Shown: positions 1 to 8,878, counted from the stretch's first letter. The stretch: DNA of 44,960 nucleotides from an uncultured Pseudomonadales bacterium (GCA_905478995.1 CAJQKT010000023.1:1-44960), one strand, 5' to 3'. Notes: generated by a model from the letters alone, not told the origin. Numbers and translations are program-made.

Positions 1-359
1 CCGCCGGCAATTTTTACCGTATGGCCAGCGGCGACCAATTGCGCTTTAATTTTTTCGCGATGGTCGCCTTGGATTTCAATGGCGCCGTCTTTAATAGCAC
101 CGCCACATGAGCACAGCTGTTTAAGCTTTTTGGCAACAGCTTTGAGTTCGGCTTGTTCAACCATTAATCCGCGCACAATGGTCACGCCAGCACCTTTTCG
201 GCCTTTGGTTTCGCGCATAATGCGTACAACGCCATCACCGGTGCTGTTGGCCATTGCTCCAGCAGCTTGCTGGGCGCATTGGCAGTTTGCAAGGGGGCGG
301 TCGCAGGCGGGGCAAATTTTGCCTGTTTCGGTGCTGTAAACTCGGTTTTTATTCTGCAT
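1..359 (-). CDS. SUI1/YciH-family translation-factor-like protein, 3' end cut by window
   Basis: Reading the minus strand from ATG at 359 gives 119 residues that stay open to the window edge. The core holds DGVVRIMRETKGRKGAGVT and then CSCGGAIKDGAIEIQGDH, the hallmark of the bacterial SUI1/eIF1-like YciH family, which is proposed to influence start-codon selection on the ribosome. The last visible residues (VKIAG) match the usual family C-terminus, so probably only a codon or two and the stop are missing. The N-terminus carries a small cysteine cluster (CPACDRPLANCQC, residues ~16-28) that could bind metal; E. coli YciH lacks it. It lies 79 bp downstream of the cold-shock-domain gene on the same strand. 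The family call is secure; the molecular role is inferred from the family. Confidence 0.85.
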   Translation of the reverse strand, partial: MQNKNRVYSTETGKICPACDRPLANCQCAQQAAGAMANSTGDGVVRIMRETKGRKGAGVTIVRGLMVEQAELKAVAKKLKQLCSCGGAIKDGAIEIQGDHREKIKAQLVAAGHTVKIAG

Positions 360-424
360 GTTAAACCCGCGCGCTATTCAGCGTTTAGGTGGGCTTTAGC
401 CGAATGGGCCGACTAAAACCGCAC

Positions 425-444
425 GATTAGCACGAGTGCTAATC
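425..444. repeat. Perfect 9+9 palindrome at the 3' end of the cold-shock gene
   Basis: GATTAGCAC, a two-base GA spacer, then GTGCTAATC. It spans the stop codon of the minus-strand cold-shock-domain gene. On the minus strand it is followed by GTGCGGTTTTAG, a poor U-tract, so it could be a weak terminator or mRNA-stabilising hairpin. The arms resemble CIRCE half-sites, but the spacing is wrong for HrcA. Confidence 0.5.
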
Positions 445-879
445 AATCACTTCAACGTCGTCGGCTTCTTGGCCTTTAGCGCCGGCCACAATCATAAACT
501 CAACGCGCTTGCCTGGAGATAGGCGCGGGCTATCTTTACGCACAGATCGAAAGTGCACAAAAATTTCATCGCCGTTATCGCAATTAATAAAGCCAAAGCC
601 TTTGCCGCCGTTAAACCACTTTACTTCGCCTTGTTGGCGGCCGCCTTTCACGGCTTTTTTCTTGGCTTGCTTGGCTGGTTTGCTGCCGCCGTTTTGGGCG
701 CCAGTATTGATTTTAATGCCGGTAAGAAACACACAGGCTATAGCTACAATTAAAAAGCTCAGCGCGGCAGTGGTGTCAAACTGAAACAATGTTGATGGTT
801 CTGATGTATAGCCAAAATAAATAGCTGAGGCAGGTATAGCAACCACGCAACAAATAAGCAGTCGATTAAATATGCTCAT
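439..879 (-). CDS. Membrane-anchored cold-shock-domain protein
   Basis: The C-terminal ~65 residues form a cold-shock domain with RNP1-like KWFNGGKGFGFI and RNP2-like EIFVHF, the single-stranded RNA/DNA binding surface of CspA-type proteins. Ahead of it are two hydrophobic stretches (about residues 4-22 and 36-55) and then a Lys-rich linker (KPAKQAKKKAVKGGR). The protein is therefore predicted to sit in the inner membrane with the nucleic-acid-binding domain in the cytoplasm. ATG at 879 was chosen because GAGA lies nine bases upstream; in-frame ATG 888 and TTG 894 are alternatives. Ordinary Csp proteins are ~70 residues and soluble, so the anchor is the unusual part. Binding target and function are unknown. 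Confidence 0.85.
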   Translation of the reverse strand: MSIFNRLLICCVVAIPASAIYFGYTSEPSTLFQFDTTAALSFLIVAIACVFLTGIKINTGAQNGGSKPAKQAKKKAVKGGRQQGEVKWFNGGKGFGFINCDNGDEIFVHFRSVRKDSPRLSPGKRVEFMIVAGAKGQEADDVEVID

Positions 880-911
880 TGGATTCATTCTCAATAGTTA
901 ACAATAAAACA

Positions 912-931
912 GCCGAAGCCAAAGCTTCGGC
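912..931 (-). terminator. Intrinsic terminator after the small acidic-tailed gene
   Basis: Perfect 8-bp stem GCCGAAGC / GCTTCGGC with a 4-base loop. On the minus strand it is followed by TGTTTTATTGTT. It lies just past the stop of the gene at 950-1186 and would end a transcript running through suhB and that gene. Confidence 0.75.
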
Positions 932-949
932 CCCTTACAAAGGCCTTAC

Positions 950-1186
950 TTAGCTTTCTTCGCTAGCATCGGCTGCTGGTGCTTCTTCGGCTGGCGCTTC
1001 TTCTTCTTCAGCGGCTGCTTCAGGCTCAGGTGCTTTAGTTGCGGGTGCTTTGACTAAGTCTTCAGCCAATAAAATGGCCACTTTAGCTTCGCCATTGATC
1101 CATTTATTTTTGGCACCTTTTACGCCGTAGCGGTTGTTGCGCTTTTGATAAATGTTGTACTCGGCAGTGGATTTTACAAGTTTCAT
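950..1186 (-). CDS. Small conserved hypothetical protein with acidic Ala/Glu tail
   Basis: 78 residues from ATG at 1186, preceded on the minus strand by AGAAAGGTAGCACT, a usable Shine-Dalgarno. Residues 1-45 are a compact basic segment (KSTAEYNIYQKRNNRYGVK) resembling small hypothetical proteins I recall from pseudomonads and relatives. Residues ~46-78 are low-complexity Ala/Glu/Pro (EEEEAPAEEAPAADASEES) and probably disordered. There is no signal peptide or membrane segment. It lies 45 bp downstream of suhB on the same strand, with a terminator after it, so it is likely the last gene of that transcript. No function can be assigned. Confidence 0.7.
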   Translation of the reverse strand: MKLVKSTAEYNIYQKRNNRYGVKGAKNKWINGEAKVAILLAEDLVKAPATKAPEPEAAAEEEEAPAEEAPAADASEES

Positions 1187-1231
1187 AGTGCTACCTTTCT
1201 GAGGTTAATGGTAAGAAAAAAACTAACGTTA

Positions 1232-2047
1232 TTAGTGAGGTTTTACGTCACCCATGTGGTGATTGACAACTTTGAGCAAAACTTTAAATATTTTTGGGTT
1301 GCCACAAACAATGTTGCCTGTTTGTAGGCTAGTGTTGCCGCCTTGAAAATCGGCCACTAAGCCACCGGCTTCTTGCACCAGTAATATACCCGCTGCAACG
1401 TCCCATTCTTTGAGGCCGTATTCCCAAAAGGCGTCCATTCTACCGGCCGCCACATAGGCTAGGTCGAGCGCTGCTGAGCCTGCCCGGCGAATGCCTGCGC
1501 TGTTGTTGGCAAAGTGCTCAACGCATTGCATATAGCCGTGAATAAACGGCTGCTGGCTAGCGCGATAGGGAATGCCGGTACCCAACAGGGCGCCGTCAAA
1601 ATTGTGTTTGTCGCTGACGCGCAGACGCTTACCGTTAAGTGAGGCACCACGACCGCGACTGGCGGTAAACTCTTCACGGCGTATCGGGTCGTAAATGACG
1701 GCATGTTCGTGACGCCCATTTTTCACACAGCCAATTGAAACGGCATAGTGCGGAATGCCCCGCAAGAAATTGGTGGTGCCATCTAGCGGGTCGACATACC
1801 AAGTGGTATCGGAGTGCCCCGACGCGCCGGTGATAAGCCCGCCCTCTTCACACAAAATGTTGTCGTCGGGCCATGCTTTGCGCAGTTGAGACACAATTTC
1901 AGCTTCGGCGGCTTTATCGACATTAGAGACAAAATCATTTCGCTCTTTTTCTTCGATTTTGACCAGGTCCATGCGTTCGCTGGCTTTGGCTATAAGGTCG
2001 CCTGCAGCTCGAGCGGCGCGGAGCGCGATGTTAATGGCTGGTTCCAA
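1232..2047 (-). CDS. suhB: Inositol-1-monophosphatase SuhB
   Basis: Mg-dependent inositol monophosphatase family enzyme. In E. coli SuhB also acts in rRNA transcription antitermination. The family metal and catalytic motifs are present: CEEGG, WYVDPLDGTTNFLRG and, near the C-terminus, EWDVAAG. Length is about 271 residues, typical for the family. The likely start is TTG at 2047, giving MEPAINIALRAARAAGDLI, which matches the usual SuhB N-terminus and has GAGG six bases upstream. A further in-frame TTG at 2059 lies at or before that ribosome site and is less likely. The gene is divergent from trmJ, a pairing common in gammaproteobacteria. Confidence 0.93.
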   Translation of the reverse strand: MEPAINIALRAARAAGDLIAKASERMDLVKIEEKERNDFVSNVDKAAEAEIVSQLRKAWPDDNILCEEGGLITGASGHSDTTWYVDPLDGTTNFLRGIPHYAVSIGCVKNGRHEHAVIYDPIRREEFTASRGRGASLNGKRLRVSDKHNFDGALLGTGIPYRASQQPFIHGYMQCVEHFANNSAGIRRAGSAALDLAYVAAGRMDAFWEYGLKEWDVAAGILLVQEAGGLVADFQGGNTSLQTGNIVCGNPKIFKVLLKVVNHHMGDVKPH

Positions 2048-2337
2048 TGGAAGCCTCAAAAAGTGTGGTCAGTAAAAAGGATTTAGTTATCGATGAGCGT
2101 AGTGCCCTCGAAAAATGACGCGGAAGTATACCAGAGAGCAAGCGTGAAAAAATGTTGATAGTGAATAAGGGACGGGGCTAATTGGGTTGGGGCGGGAGTT
2201 GAACACGCCCAAGTGGCTCTTGGTTGCTTTGGCCCTGTTTCGGGCGTAATTATGAGCCAGAAATCGCTGCAGTGCTTTATGCCTTGGCTAGCTTTGGGTA
2301 GACTGCGCCCTAATTTTCTTATTTGGACACCTATTGA

Positions 2338-3072
2338 ATGGCTGCGCAGCGTGATATCCGGATTGTTCTTGTTAACCCCACTCACCCGGGCAATGTGGGT
2401 GCTGCGGCTAGGGCCATGAAAAACATGGGTCTGAGCCAGCTCGTGCTCGTTGACCCGCAAGAATTTCCTGACCCGCGTGCTATTTGGCGGGCGGCCGGAG
2501 CTAAAGATCTTGTTACGAATGCGCGGGTGGTTGCAACGCTCGATGAGGCCATTGGCGATTGCCAGCTTGTGGTGGGCACTTCGGCTCGCGAGCGGCGTAT
2601 TCCTTGGCCCATGGTTGAGCCTCGTGCCTGCGCCGATACTTTATACAGTCAGCCAGAAGATGCGCGTATGGCCATTTTGTTTGGTCGAGAAGACCGCGGT
2701 TTAACCAATGATGAGCTGCAATGCTGTAATTTACATGTCAATGTGCCCACCTGCGATGCCTACCGTTCGTTAAATTTGGGGATGGCTGTGCAGATCCTTT
2801 GCTACGAGCTGCGGATGCGCTCGTTGCAAGATGAAGAGCGGGCGGTCGACCCCATGGACGAGTGGGACGAGCCTATCGCTAGCTCCGACGATGTCGAGCG
2901 TTTTTATGAACATTTGCATACTACCTTAGAGCAGCTGGACTTCTATAATCGAGATAACCCTGGTCAAATGCTCACGCGCATGCGCCGATTATTTAATCGT
3001 GCGCGGTTAGATAGAATGGAGTTGAATATTCTGCGCGGTGTTTTGAGTGAAGTGCAGAAAAAAATAAAATAA
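2338..3072 (+). CDS. trmJ: tRNA (cytidine/uridine-2'-O-)-methyltransferase TrmJ
   Basis: SPOUT-class methyltransferase that 2'-O-methylates position 32 of tRNA anticodon loops using SAM. The N-terminus IRIVLVNPTHPGNVGAAARAMKNMG is the conserved opening (read here in two parts: IRIVLVNPTHPGNVG and AAARAMKNMG). FGREDRGLTNDE and NLGMAVQILCYELR form the knotted SAM-binding site, and the C-terminal ~80 residues are the helical dimerisation extension. The 244-residue length is normal. The Shine-Dalgarno is weak. In many relatives trmJ is followed by cysE and iscR; here the isc operon begins only 12.5 kb downstream. Confidence 0.93.
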   Translation: MAAQRDIRIVLVNPTHPGNVGAAARAMKNMGLSQLVLVDPQEFPDPRAIWRAAGAKDLVTNARVVATLDEAIGDCQLVVGTSARERRIPWPMVEPRACADTLYSQPEDARMAILFGREDRGLTNDELQCCNLHVNVPTCDAYRSLNLGMAVQILCYELRMRSLQDEERAVDPMDEWDEPIASSDDVERFYEHLHTTLEQLDFYNRDNPGQMLTRMRRLFNRARLDRMELNILRGVLSEVQKKIK

Positions 3073-3185
3073 AAGGCGGTTGCTTTTTCTTTTGAGCGGA
3101 TCGGTTTTCATTTATGCTAGCGGAGGTTGTGAATGCATAGACACGCGACAGCTCATTTTATAATTAACTTGCAGGAGAATAAGTA

Positions 3186-3497
3186 ATGGCTATTTTTGCG
3201 CCAAAATGTGATCGATGTGGACAGCGTACCCGCCATGAAGAAAAAGGCAGGCCACTGTGTGAAGACTGCATGCAGAAAATGCAGCTGATGCTAGATGCAG
3301 CGAATGAGAATGTTCATTTGTGTCCTGTTGATAGCGCAGCTATGCAAAAAGAAATTGCGCATATGATTGTTATTGATAAATGCCCTCAGTGTAACGGCGT
3401 ATGGTTGGACGGCGGCGAGCTAAGCAAGTTGACTCACGACGTACAGGCCGATGCCATTATGGCAGTAACTCGAGGTTACACCATTGGTATGCCTTGA
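3186..3497 (+). CDS. Small zf-TFIIB-type zinc-ribbon protein
   Basis: 103 residues with a strong Shine-Dalgarno (AGGAG) before ATG 3186. There are two cysteine modules. Residues ~8-28 hold CDRCGQRTRHEEKGRPLCEDC, a C-x2-C...C-x2-C ribbon (quoted: CDRCG and CEDC). Residues ~47-82 hold LCPVD...DKCPQCNGVWLDGGEL, the signature of the zf-TFIIB family (PF13453). The protein is probably cytosolic and binds two zinc ions. Proteins of this family are widespread and mostly uncharacterised. The gene stands alone between trmJ and the outer-membrane proteins. Fold is confidently recognised; function is unknown. Confidence 0.82.
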   Translation: MAIFAPKCDRCGQRTRHEEKGRPLCEDCMQKMQLMLDAANENVHLCPVDSAAMQKEIAHMIVIDKCPQCNGVWLDGGELSKLTHDVQADAIMAVTRGYTIGMP

Positions 3498-3610
3498 TTG
3501 CAGTGGCATATAAAGGTCATTAGAGTTAATATTTTTCGCACTTAAATGATTTGGGCGCGACAAAATTTGAATACGAAAATCTTGTCAAATAAAATCAAAA
3601 GGGTCGTATT

Positions 3611-4120
3611 ATGAAAAAAATATTGAGAAGTTTATTTGTTATTACTTGCAGTGTTTATGCGTCTCTGACTTTAGCGCAGAGTTATGTAGGATTGAAATTA
3701 GGGCATGCTGAGATTATGTCTGACCTTGAATCTTCCAGCAGTTTGGGTTGGTATCTAGGTCATGCCGTGAGCGAAAATTTCGCTGTTGAACTCAATTATG
3801 ACAGTTTCGGTGATGCCGATATCGAGGGCGTAGATGTCGAGTTAAGCGCCGATGCACTATCTGTTTATGGAGTATTTAAAGTTGATATTAAAACGGGTGT
3901 GACGCCCTATGCAAAAATGGGTTTGGCACGCCTGCGCGTAAAGCAGGAAGCAAACTGCTGCGGTATCGATGACGAATCTAATTACGAAACGCAGTTTGCT
4001 TATGGCGTTGGTTTGATGGGCGGCTCAAAAAAATTAAATGTTAGACTTGAGTACTCTGCGATTAATGCCGATGAAGAAAAGTTGGCTAATTTTTCTTTGG
4101 GAATTCAGATTGGTATATAG
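3611..4120 (+). CDS. Outer-membrane beta-barrel protein (OmpA-like/PF13505 type), copy 1
   Basis: 169 residues. A signal peptide (KKILRSLFVITCSVYASLTLAQ, cleaved after ~22; quoted in part as SLFVITCSVYASLTLAQ) is followed by SYVGLKLGHAE and alternating-hydrophobic strands such as AVELNYDSFGDADI, YAKMGLARLRV and FAYGVGLMGG. This is the pattern of small 8-stranded barrels. AAGGG lies seven bases before the ATG. The C-terminus is GIQIGI, lacking the final aromatic typical of BAM substrates. A vicinal cysteine pair (EANCCGIDD) sits in a predicted loop. It is a clear paralogue of the next gene. Role unknown; porin, adhesin or structural barrel are all possible. Confidence 0.78.
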   Translation: MKKILRSLFVITCSVYASLTLAQSYVGLKLGHAEIMSDLESSSSLGWYLGHAVSENFAVELNYDSFGDADIEGVDVELSADALSVYGVFKVDIKTGVTPYAKMGLARLRVKQEANCCGIDDESNYETQFAYGVGLMGGSKKLNVRLEYSAINADEEKLANFSLGIQIGI

Positions 4121-4222
4121 TTTTTTCTATCTGCGTTGATAATTTCCGTGTTGTTCTTCTCAATGCGTTTTTATTAGATTGATGGCTGGGTTTTTTTAGG
4201 ATGTCGGCCTCGTGAGGATTTT

Positions 4223-4789
4223 ATGATACAAAAATTAAGTTTATTCTTAGCAGCAGCTATTTTATCGATTCACGCGTCTGCCTCTTTAGCTCAAGGCTAT
4301 ATGGGTCTGCAGGTTGGGCAGGCGGACATGAACCTAGATATACTATCAAAGCTAGATACCTCAACCAGTGTTGGCGTGTACGGTGGCTACAGCATCAATA
4401 AGTATTTTGCGGTAGAGCTTAGCTACAGCGACTATGGTGATGAAGATGTTAACTATAGCGGCCCTGGCGCGCTAGGCGACCCCGTTGCCCCTAGATGGAC
4501 TGTAAGCTCCGATTCCCTTTCTTTTCATGGCTTAATCAAGGCTCCATTTGATGATGGCTTGACGCTTTATGCCAAGGCGGGCTGGTCCATGTGGGATGTG
4601 GAGCTTGATGTTAACGATGCGCCTCGCGATGGTTATGAGGATTCTTCTAGCAACGGCACAGATTTTTCTTATGGTTTGGGGGTGATGTTCGATGCCTCAA
4701 GGCACGTATCTCTTCGGCTAGATTATACGGCGGTTACTACCGACAAGAGCAGTGCAAATATTTCAGTGGGTGTTCAATACAATTTGTAG
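4223..4789 (+). CDS. Outer-membrane beta-barrel protein, copy 2
   Basis: 188 residues with TGAGGA four bases before the ATG. It has a signal peptide (LFLAAAILSIHASASLAQ), then GYMGLQVGQADMNL, closely matching the mature start of the preceding protein. Shared later patterns include FAVELSYSDYGDEDV, LTLYAKAGWSMWDVEL and FSYGLGVMFDASRHVSLRLDY. Compared with copy 1 it has a longer extracellular-type loop (residues ~75-95) and lacks the cysteine pair. The C-terminus is VQYNL. The genes lie about 100 bp apart and end at a shared strong terminator, suggesting a tandem duplication that has diverged. No substrate can be inferred. Confidence 0.8.
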   Translation: MIQKLSLFLAAAILSIHASASLAQGYMGLQVGQADMNLDILSKLDTSTSVGVYGGYSINKYFAVELSYSDYGDEDVNYSGPGALGDPVAPRWTVSSDSLSFHGLIKAPFDDGLTLYAKAGWSMWDVELDVNDAPRDGYEDSSSNGTDFSYGLGVMFDASRHVSLRLDYTAVTTDKSSANISVGVQYNL

Positions 4790-4817
4790 TGCGCTTAAAT
4801 ATCGAACTTTGAGTAGT

Positions 4818-4854
4818 AAAAAAGCCGCGCCTTTAAAAGTCGCGGCTTTTTTTT
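4818..4854. terminator. Bidirectional intrinsic terminator
   Basis: AAAAAAGCCGCG, an 11-base loop, then CGCGGCTTTTTTTT. It has a T-tract on both strands. It serves the plus-strand barrel gene ending at 4789 and the minus-strand dusC ending at 4833, and overlaps the last codons of dusC. Confidence 0.9.
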
Positions 4855-5837
4855 ATGTGTGTATTAAGCAGTACGCTATCAAACTCATGAGGCTTTTTAT
4901 ACCGTTTAATTTTTTCAAAAAAGGGTTCGGCTTCGGGGTAATGCATTTTTAAATAAAATAGCCACTGCTTTACTCGATTTCCTAGAAATCGTAGTGGGTA
5001 GGCGTCTTTGGTATCTAGGTAAAACGTTCGCAGTAAACCAATAATGTCATGCCAATTTAGCGGTTGATAATCGCGCCCTTCGTTAAAGGCTCTAATTTGC
5101 AAGGCTAAGTCGGGGCAGGCCACTAACCCTCGACCCAGCATAAAATCTTCACAACCGCTGTCTTGCTTGCACTGCTGCCAATCACGTATGTTCCAAATCT
5201 CACCATTGGCGATAACGGGTATCGCAATAGTTTCTACTACGTGGGCAATATAGGTCCAGTAGGCAGGTGGATTGTAGCCATCAGCGCGTGAGCGGGCATG
5301 TATACATAACTCGTCGGCGCCGGCTTCGGCAATGGCTATGGCGTTGTCTAAATATAAACTTCTATCTTCAAATCCCAGCCTAATTTTTGCCGTAACAGGC
5401 GTGCTGCTAGGCACGGCCGAGCGCACTGCGCGCACAATATCGCCGACCAAAGCAGGGTTTTTGAGCAGGACTGACCCGCCGTGGCTGCTGTTAACTTGTT
5501 TGGCGGGGCAGCCAAAGTTCAGGTCAATGGCTGAGGCACCTAACAGTGCGGCTGTGTGAGCGCTTTGTGCCAGAGTTGCGGGGTTGCTGCCCAGTAGTTG
5601 AATGCGCACCGGTGTGCCGTTAGACGTACTGCTTTTAATTTTTTCGCTTGCGCTGGCTTGCTCAGGTTGAGCCTGGCTGAGCTCGGGGCAGTCGCGTAAA
5701 AACGTTTTATCGGTAAGCGGGGTATCGTTGACGCGCATAAACTCGGTAACGAAAATATCGACACCGCCAATGGCGCTATAAATGCTGCGAAAGTGATGAT
5801 CAATAACCCCTTCCATCGGGGCGAGGAAAAGGCGCAT
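4833..5837 (-). CDS. dusC: tRNA-dihydrouridine(16) synthase DusC
   Basis: FMN-dependent enzyme that reduces U16 in tRNA D-loops. The start MRLFLAPMEGVIDHHFR and the motif TEFMRVND are typical of the DusC subgroup rather than DusA or DusB. The catalytic cysteine lies in LNFGCPAKQVNSSHGGS, followed by KIRLGFED and IPVIANGEIW, the FMN/barrel signatures. Length 334 is slightly over E. coli DusC (~315); the extra residues lie in a low-complexity insertion (QAQPEQASASEKIKSSTSNG) before the QLLGSN strand. The gene appears monocistronic, with a terminator at its 3' end. Confidence 0.9.
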   Translation of the reverse strand: MRLFLAPMEGVIDHHFRSIYSAIGGVDIFVTEFMRVNDTPLTDKTFLRDCPELSQAQPEQASASEKIKSSTSNGTPVRIQLLGSNPATLAQSAHTAALLGASAIDLNFGCPAKQVNSSHGGSVLLKNPALVGDIVRAVRSAVPSSTPVTAKIRLGFEDRSLYLDNAIAIAEAGADELCIHARSRADGYNPPAYWTYIAHVVETIAIPVIANGEIWNIRDWQQCKQDSGCEDFMLGRGLVACPDLALQIRAFNEGRDYQPLNWHDIIGLLRTFYLDTKDAYPLRFLGNRVKQWLFYLKMHYPEAEPFFEKIKRYKKPHEFDSVLLNTHIKKSRDF

Positions 5838-5929
5838 GGTTATATACGATTACAATAAGTGCTGGGCATTAACGCTTGGTGCGCTAAAGTCGGCTTTTGT
5901 AAGTCTTTAACTGATGGGGCTAACACGGG

Positions 5930-7096
5930 TTAACCCAAGTAACTGAGCATCACTCCGGCAGCCACGGCCGAGCCCACCACGCCGGCCACATTGGGTCCCA
6001 TGGCATGCATTAATAAAAAGTTTTGCGGGTTGTATTCAAGCCCAACTTTATTAGATACGCGCGCAGCCATCGGTACCGCTGAGACACCCGCCGAACCAAT
6101 GAGAGGGTTGATTTTTGTTTTTAAAAACAAATTCATGGTCTTTGCCATGATCACTCCGCAGGCCGTACCAATGCTAAATGCCACTAGGCCCAGCGCTAAA
6201 ATACCCAGCGTTTTGGCATTTAAAAATGCATCGGCACTTAATTTCGCACCAACGCCTAAGCCTAATAAAATGGTCACCGTATTGATGAGTGCGTTTTGTG
6301 ATGTGTCGCTCAGGCGATCTACCACGCCTGATTCGCGCATCAGGTTACCAAAACAAAACATACCCAATAGTGGCGCTGCAGACGGCAGGAATAGCGCTAC
6401 CAAGAGCAAAAGCATTAATGGAAAAATAATTTTTTCAACTTGATGAACCGGGCGCAGCTGTTCCATTTTAATTTTGCGCTCGGCATCGTTGGTTAGTGCG
6501 CGCATAATGGGTGGTTGAATCATCGGTACCAAAGCCATATACGAGTAGGCGGCTACGGCAATGGCACCTAATAAGTCGGGCGCTAAACGTGAGGCGACAA
6601 AAATTGAGGTGGGGCCGTCGGCACCGCCAATAATACCAATGGCGGCCGCTTCATTGATGGTAAAGGGCAGGATGCCAAAATGGTTAAGGAGCACGGCGCC
6701 AATAAGCGTAGCGAAAATGCCAAATTGCGCGGCGGCACCCAGCAGCAGTGTTTTAGGGTTAGAGAGTAGCGGCCCGAAGTCGGTCATGGCGCCTACACCC
6801 ATAAAAATGAGTAGGGGGAATACGCCGGTCTCTATGCCAATATGATAGATGTAGTAAAGCAGGCCTGCGGGTGTTACCAGATGCCCCATGGCATCGTAAA
6901 CGGGCGCATCATAAAAGCCAGCGCCAGGGATGTTGACAAAAATTGCGCCAACCCCAATGGGCACTAACAGCAGCGGTTCAAAGCCTTTGTTAATAGCCAT
7001 AAAGAGTAATACGAGCCCCACTAAAATCATGAGCGCTTGTCCGCCGGCCATTTGTGCAATACCGGAGGCTTGTAATAGAGTATCTAGCTGATTCAT
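5930..7096 (-). CDS. oadB: Oxaloacetate decarboxylase, sodium-pumping beta subunit
   Basis: Integral membrane subunit that decarboxylates carboxybiotin and couples it to Na+ export. 388 residues with about nine or more hydrophobic helices. The conserved Asp motif [19 protein letters not shown] is present, as is [20 protein letters not shown] near the C-terminus, both characteristic of OadB/MmdB/GcdB. The start lies nine bases after the oadA stop, implying tight translational coupling. Family-wide the subunit can serve oxaloacetate, methylmalonyl-CoA or glutaconyl-CoA decarboxylases; the adjacent alpha subunit fixes the substrate as oxaloacetate. Confidence 0.94.
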   Translation of the reverse strand: MNQLDTLLQASGIAQMAGGQALMILVGLVLLFMAINKGFEPLLLVPIGVGAIFVNIPGAGFYDAPVYDAMGHLVTPAGLLYYIYHIGIETGVFPLLIFMGVGAMTDFGPLLSNPKTLLLGAAAQFGIFATLIGAVLLNHFGILPFTINEAAAIGIIGGADGPTSIFVASRLAPDLLGAIAVAAYSYMALVPMIQPPIMRALTNDAERKIKMEQLRPVHQVEKIIFPLMLLLLVALFLPSAAPLLGMFCFGNLMRESGVVDRLSDTSQNALINTVTILLGLGVGAKLSADAFLNAKTLGILALGLVAFSIGTACGVIMAKTMNLFLKTKINPLIGSAGVSAVPMAARVSNKVGLEYNPQNFLLMHAMGPNVAGVVGSAVAAGVMLSYLG

Positions 7097-7105
7097 TATT
7101 GGCTC

Positions 7106-8878
7106 TTAGTTGATGGTTAGCAGGGTATCGCCAACAGAAACAGAATCTCCGGCTTTAACGCTAATCGTATCGATTACACCTGATTTGGCAGCGCGAATTT
7201 CGGTTTCCATTTTCATCGCTTCGAGAATAATTAAAATATCGCCTTCGACAACGCTTTGTCCCGGTTCCACTGCGACTCTCCAGATAGTGCCAGCTAGTGG
7301 CGCTGCAACCGGCTCGCCCTGACTGCTTGCGGCAGTGGCGGTGGGTGTTGATGCTGCTGATGCTAGACTCAGCGGTGCGCCATTAATAGGCGCAAGGTGA
7401 GTAACATCGCCACCGGTATTAACCTTAACGACATAGTCATGGCCTTCAACGGTAACGGTGAATGTGTCGCTATCTTGATTCGGTGCTGCTTCAAAGGCCG
7501 CTGCGTTGCCGCGATTGGCCAAGAATTTTGGTGCAACTTGCGGAAACAGCGCATAAGTGAGTGCGTCGTCAATTTTATCTTGAGCTAATTCAAGGCCTTG
7601 CTCGGTGGCAAGCGCATCTAAGTCGGCAATGATTTGATCCATTTCATCGTCGATCAAATCAGCAGGGCGGCAGGTGATGGCCTCAGCGCCTGCCAGTACA
7701 CGTTGCTGCAGCGCTTCATTGTACGGCGCAGGCGCAGCGCCGTACTCGCCTTTGAGTATGCCTTGCGTTTCTTTTGAAATTGACTTGTAGCGCTCCCCAG
7801 TTAATACATTAAGCACCGCTTGCGTGCCTACAATTTGCGAGGTAGGTGTGACGAGTGGGATGTGGCCTAAGTCTTGGCGCACACGTGGAATTTCTTGTAA
7901 TACCTCATCAAACTTATCCTCAGCCCCTTGTTCGCGCAGCTGATTTTCCATGTTAGTTAACATGCCGCCCGGTACTTGTGCGACTAAAATACGTGAGTCA
8001 GTACCGCGCATGGCACCCTCAAATTTCGCATATTTTTTGCGTATTTCACGAAAGTAGGCTGCGATTTCTTCAAGTAAATTGAGGTCTAGGCCGGTATCTC
8101 GACGGGTGCCTTGCAGTGCAGCTACCACGGTTTCGGTCGCGCTGTGGCCATAGGTCATCGACATCGATGAAATAGCGGTGTCGACTCGATCAACGCCTGC
8201 TTCAATGGCTTTTAAAATGGCCATGTCGGACATGCCAGCAGTGGCATGGCAATGCAGCTGTATCTCTAAATCGGTTTCTTGCTTGAGCCGAGTGATTAAA
8301 CTGAACGCATCGTAGGGGTTGATGATTCCGGCCATGTCCTTAATGACTAAAGAATCTACGCCTAAGTCTTCAATTTGTTTGGCCAGGCTAAGCCACGCAT
8401 CTTGATTGTGCACCGGTGATGTGGTGTATGACAGCGTGCCTTGCGCATGTTTACCCTGACGCTTCACGGCATCTATGGCGGTTTTGAAATTGCGCGGATC
8501 GTTCATCGCATCGAAGATGCGGAACACATCGACGCCATTGGTCGCTGCACGCTCGATGAATTTTTCAACTACGTCATCGGCATAGTGGCGGTAGCCCAAT
8601 AAGTTTTGCCCGCGCAATAACATTTGTTGCGGCGTGTTGGGCATTGCCTTTTTAAACTCACGAATTCGATCCCAAGGGTCTTCGCCTAAAAAGCGAATGC
8701 AGGCATCAAATGTGGCGCCGCCCCATGTTTCTAGCGACCAAAATCCCACCTGGTCGAGCTTTTGAGTAATGGGCAGCATATCGTCGATACGCATACGCGT
8801 AGCAAATAACGATTGGTGGGCATCGCGCAAGACTACGTCGGTAATGCCTAAGGGTTGTGCTGGAGTATTTGTCGTCAT
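7106..8878 (-). CDS. oadA: Oxaloacetate decarboxylase alpha subunit (carboxyltransferase plus biotin carrier)
   Basis: 590-residue cytosolic subunit that moves CO2 from oxaloacetate to biotin. The N-terminal carboxyltransferase domain (about 1-300) contains [17 protein letters not shown] and [13 protein letters not shown]-like text (seen as [13 protein letters not shown]). A conserved carboxylase domain follows (~310-460). An Ala/Thr/Ser-rich linker leads to the biotinyl domain, with biotinylated lysine in [11 protein letters not shown]. Order and length match OadA of other gammaproteobacteria. It lies between oadG (38 bp gap) and oadB (9 bp gap) in the usual oadGAB order. The reaction yields pyruvate and CO2 and exports Na+. 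Confidence 0.95.
   Translation of the reverse strand: MTTNTPAQPLGITDVVLRDAHQSLFATRMRIDDMLPITQKLDQVGFWSLETWGGATFDACIRFLGEDPWDRIREFKKAMPNTPQQMLLRGQNLLGYRHYADDVVEKFIERAATNGVDVFRIFDAMNDPRNFKTAIDAVKRQGKHAQGTLSYTTSPVHNQDAWLSLAKQIEDLGVDSLVIKDMAGIINPYDAFSLITRLKQETDLEIQLHCHATAGMSDMAILKAIEAGVDRVDTAISSMSMTYGHSATETVVAALQGTRRDTGLDLNLLEEIAAYFREIRKKYAKFEGAMRGTDSRILVAQVPGGMLTNMENQLREQGAEDKFDEVLQEIPRVRQDLGHIPLVTPTSQIVGTQAVLNVLTGERYKSISKETQGILKGEYGAAPAPYNEALQQRVLAGAEAITCRPADLIDDEMDQIIADLDALATEQGLELAQDKIDDALTYALFPQVAPKFLANRGNAAAFEAAPNQDSDTFTVTVEGHDYVVKVNTGGDVTHLAPINGAPLSLASAASTPTATAASSQGEPVAAPLAGTIWRVAVEPGQSVVEGDILIILEAMKMETEIRAAKSGVIDTISVKAGDSVSVGDTLLTIN

Noticed and set aside
79-339. Plus-strand 86-codon ORF
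   Set aside because: It is the antisense shadow of the SUI1/YciH-like gene, whose minus-strand frame has clear family motifs.
425-444. CIRCE (HrcA) operator
   Set aside because: The arms read TTAGCAC/GTGCTAA, but only two bases separate them instead of the CIRCE nine, it lies at a gene's 3' end, and no heat-shock gene follows.
2083-2460. Minus-strand 125-codon ORF over the suhB/trmJ intergenic region
   Set aside because: It overlaps the trmJ start antisense and shows no domain, signal or ribosome site.
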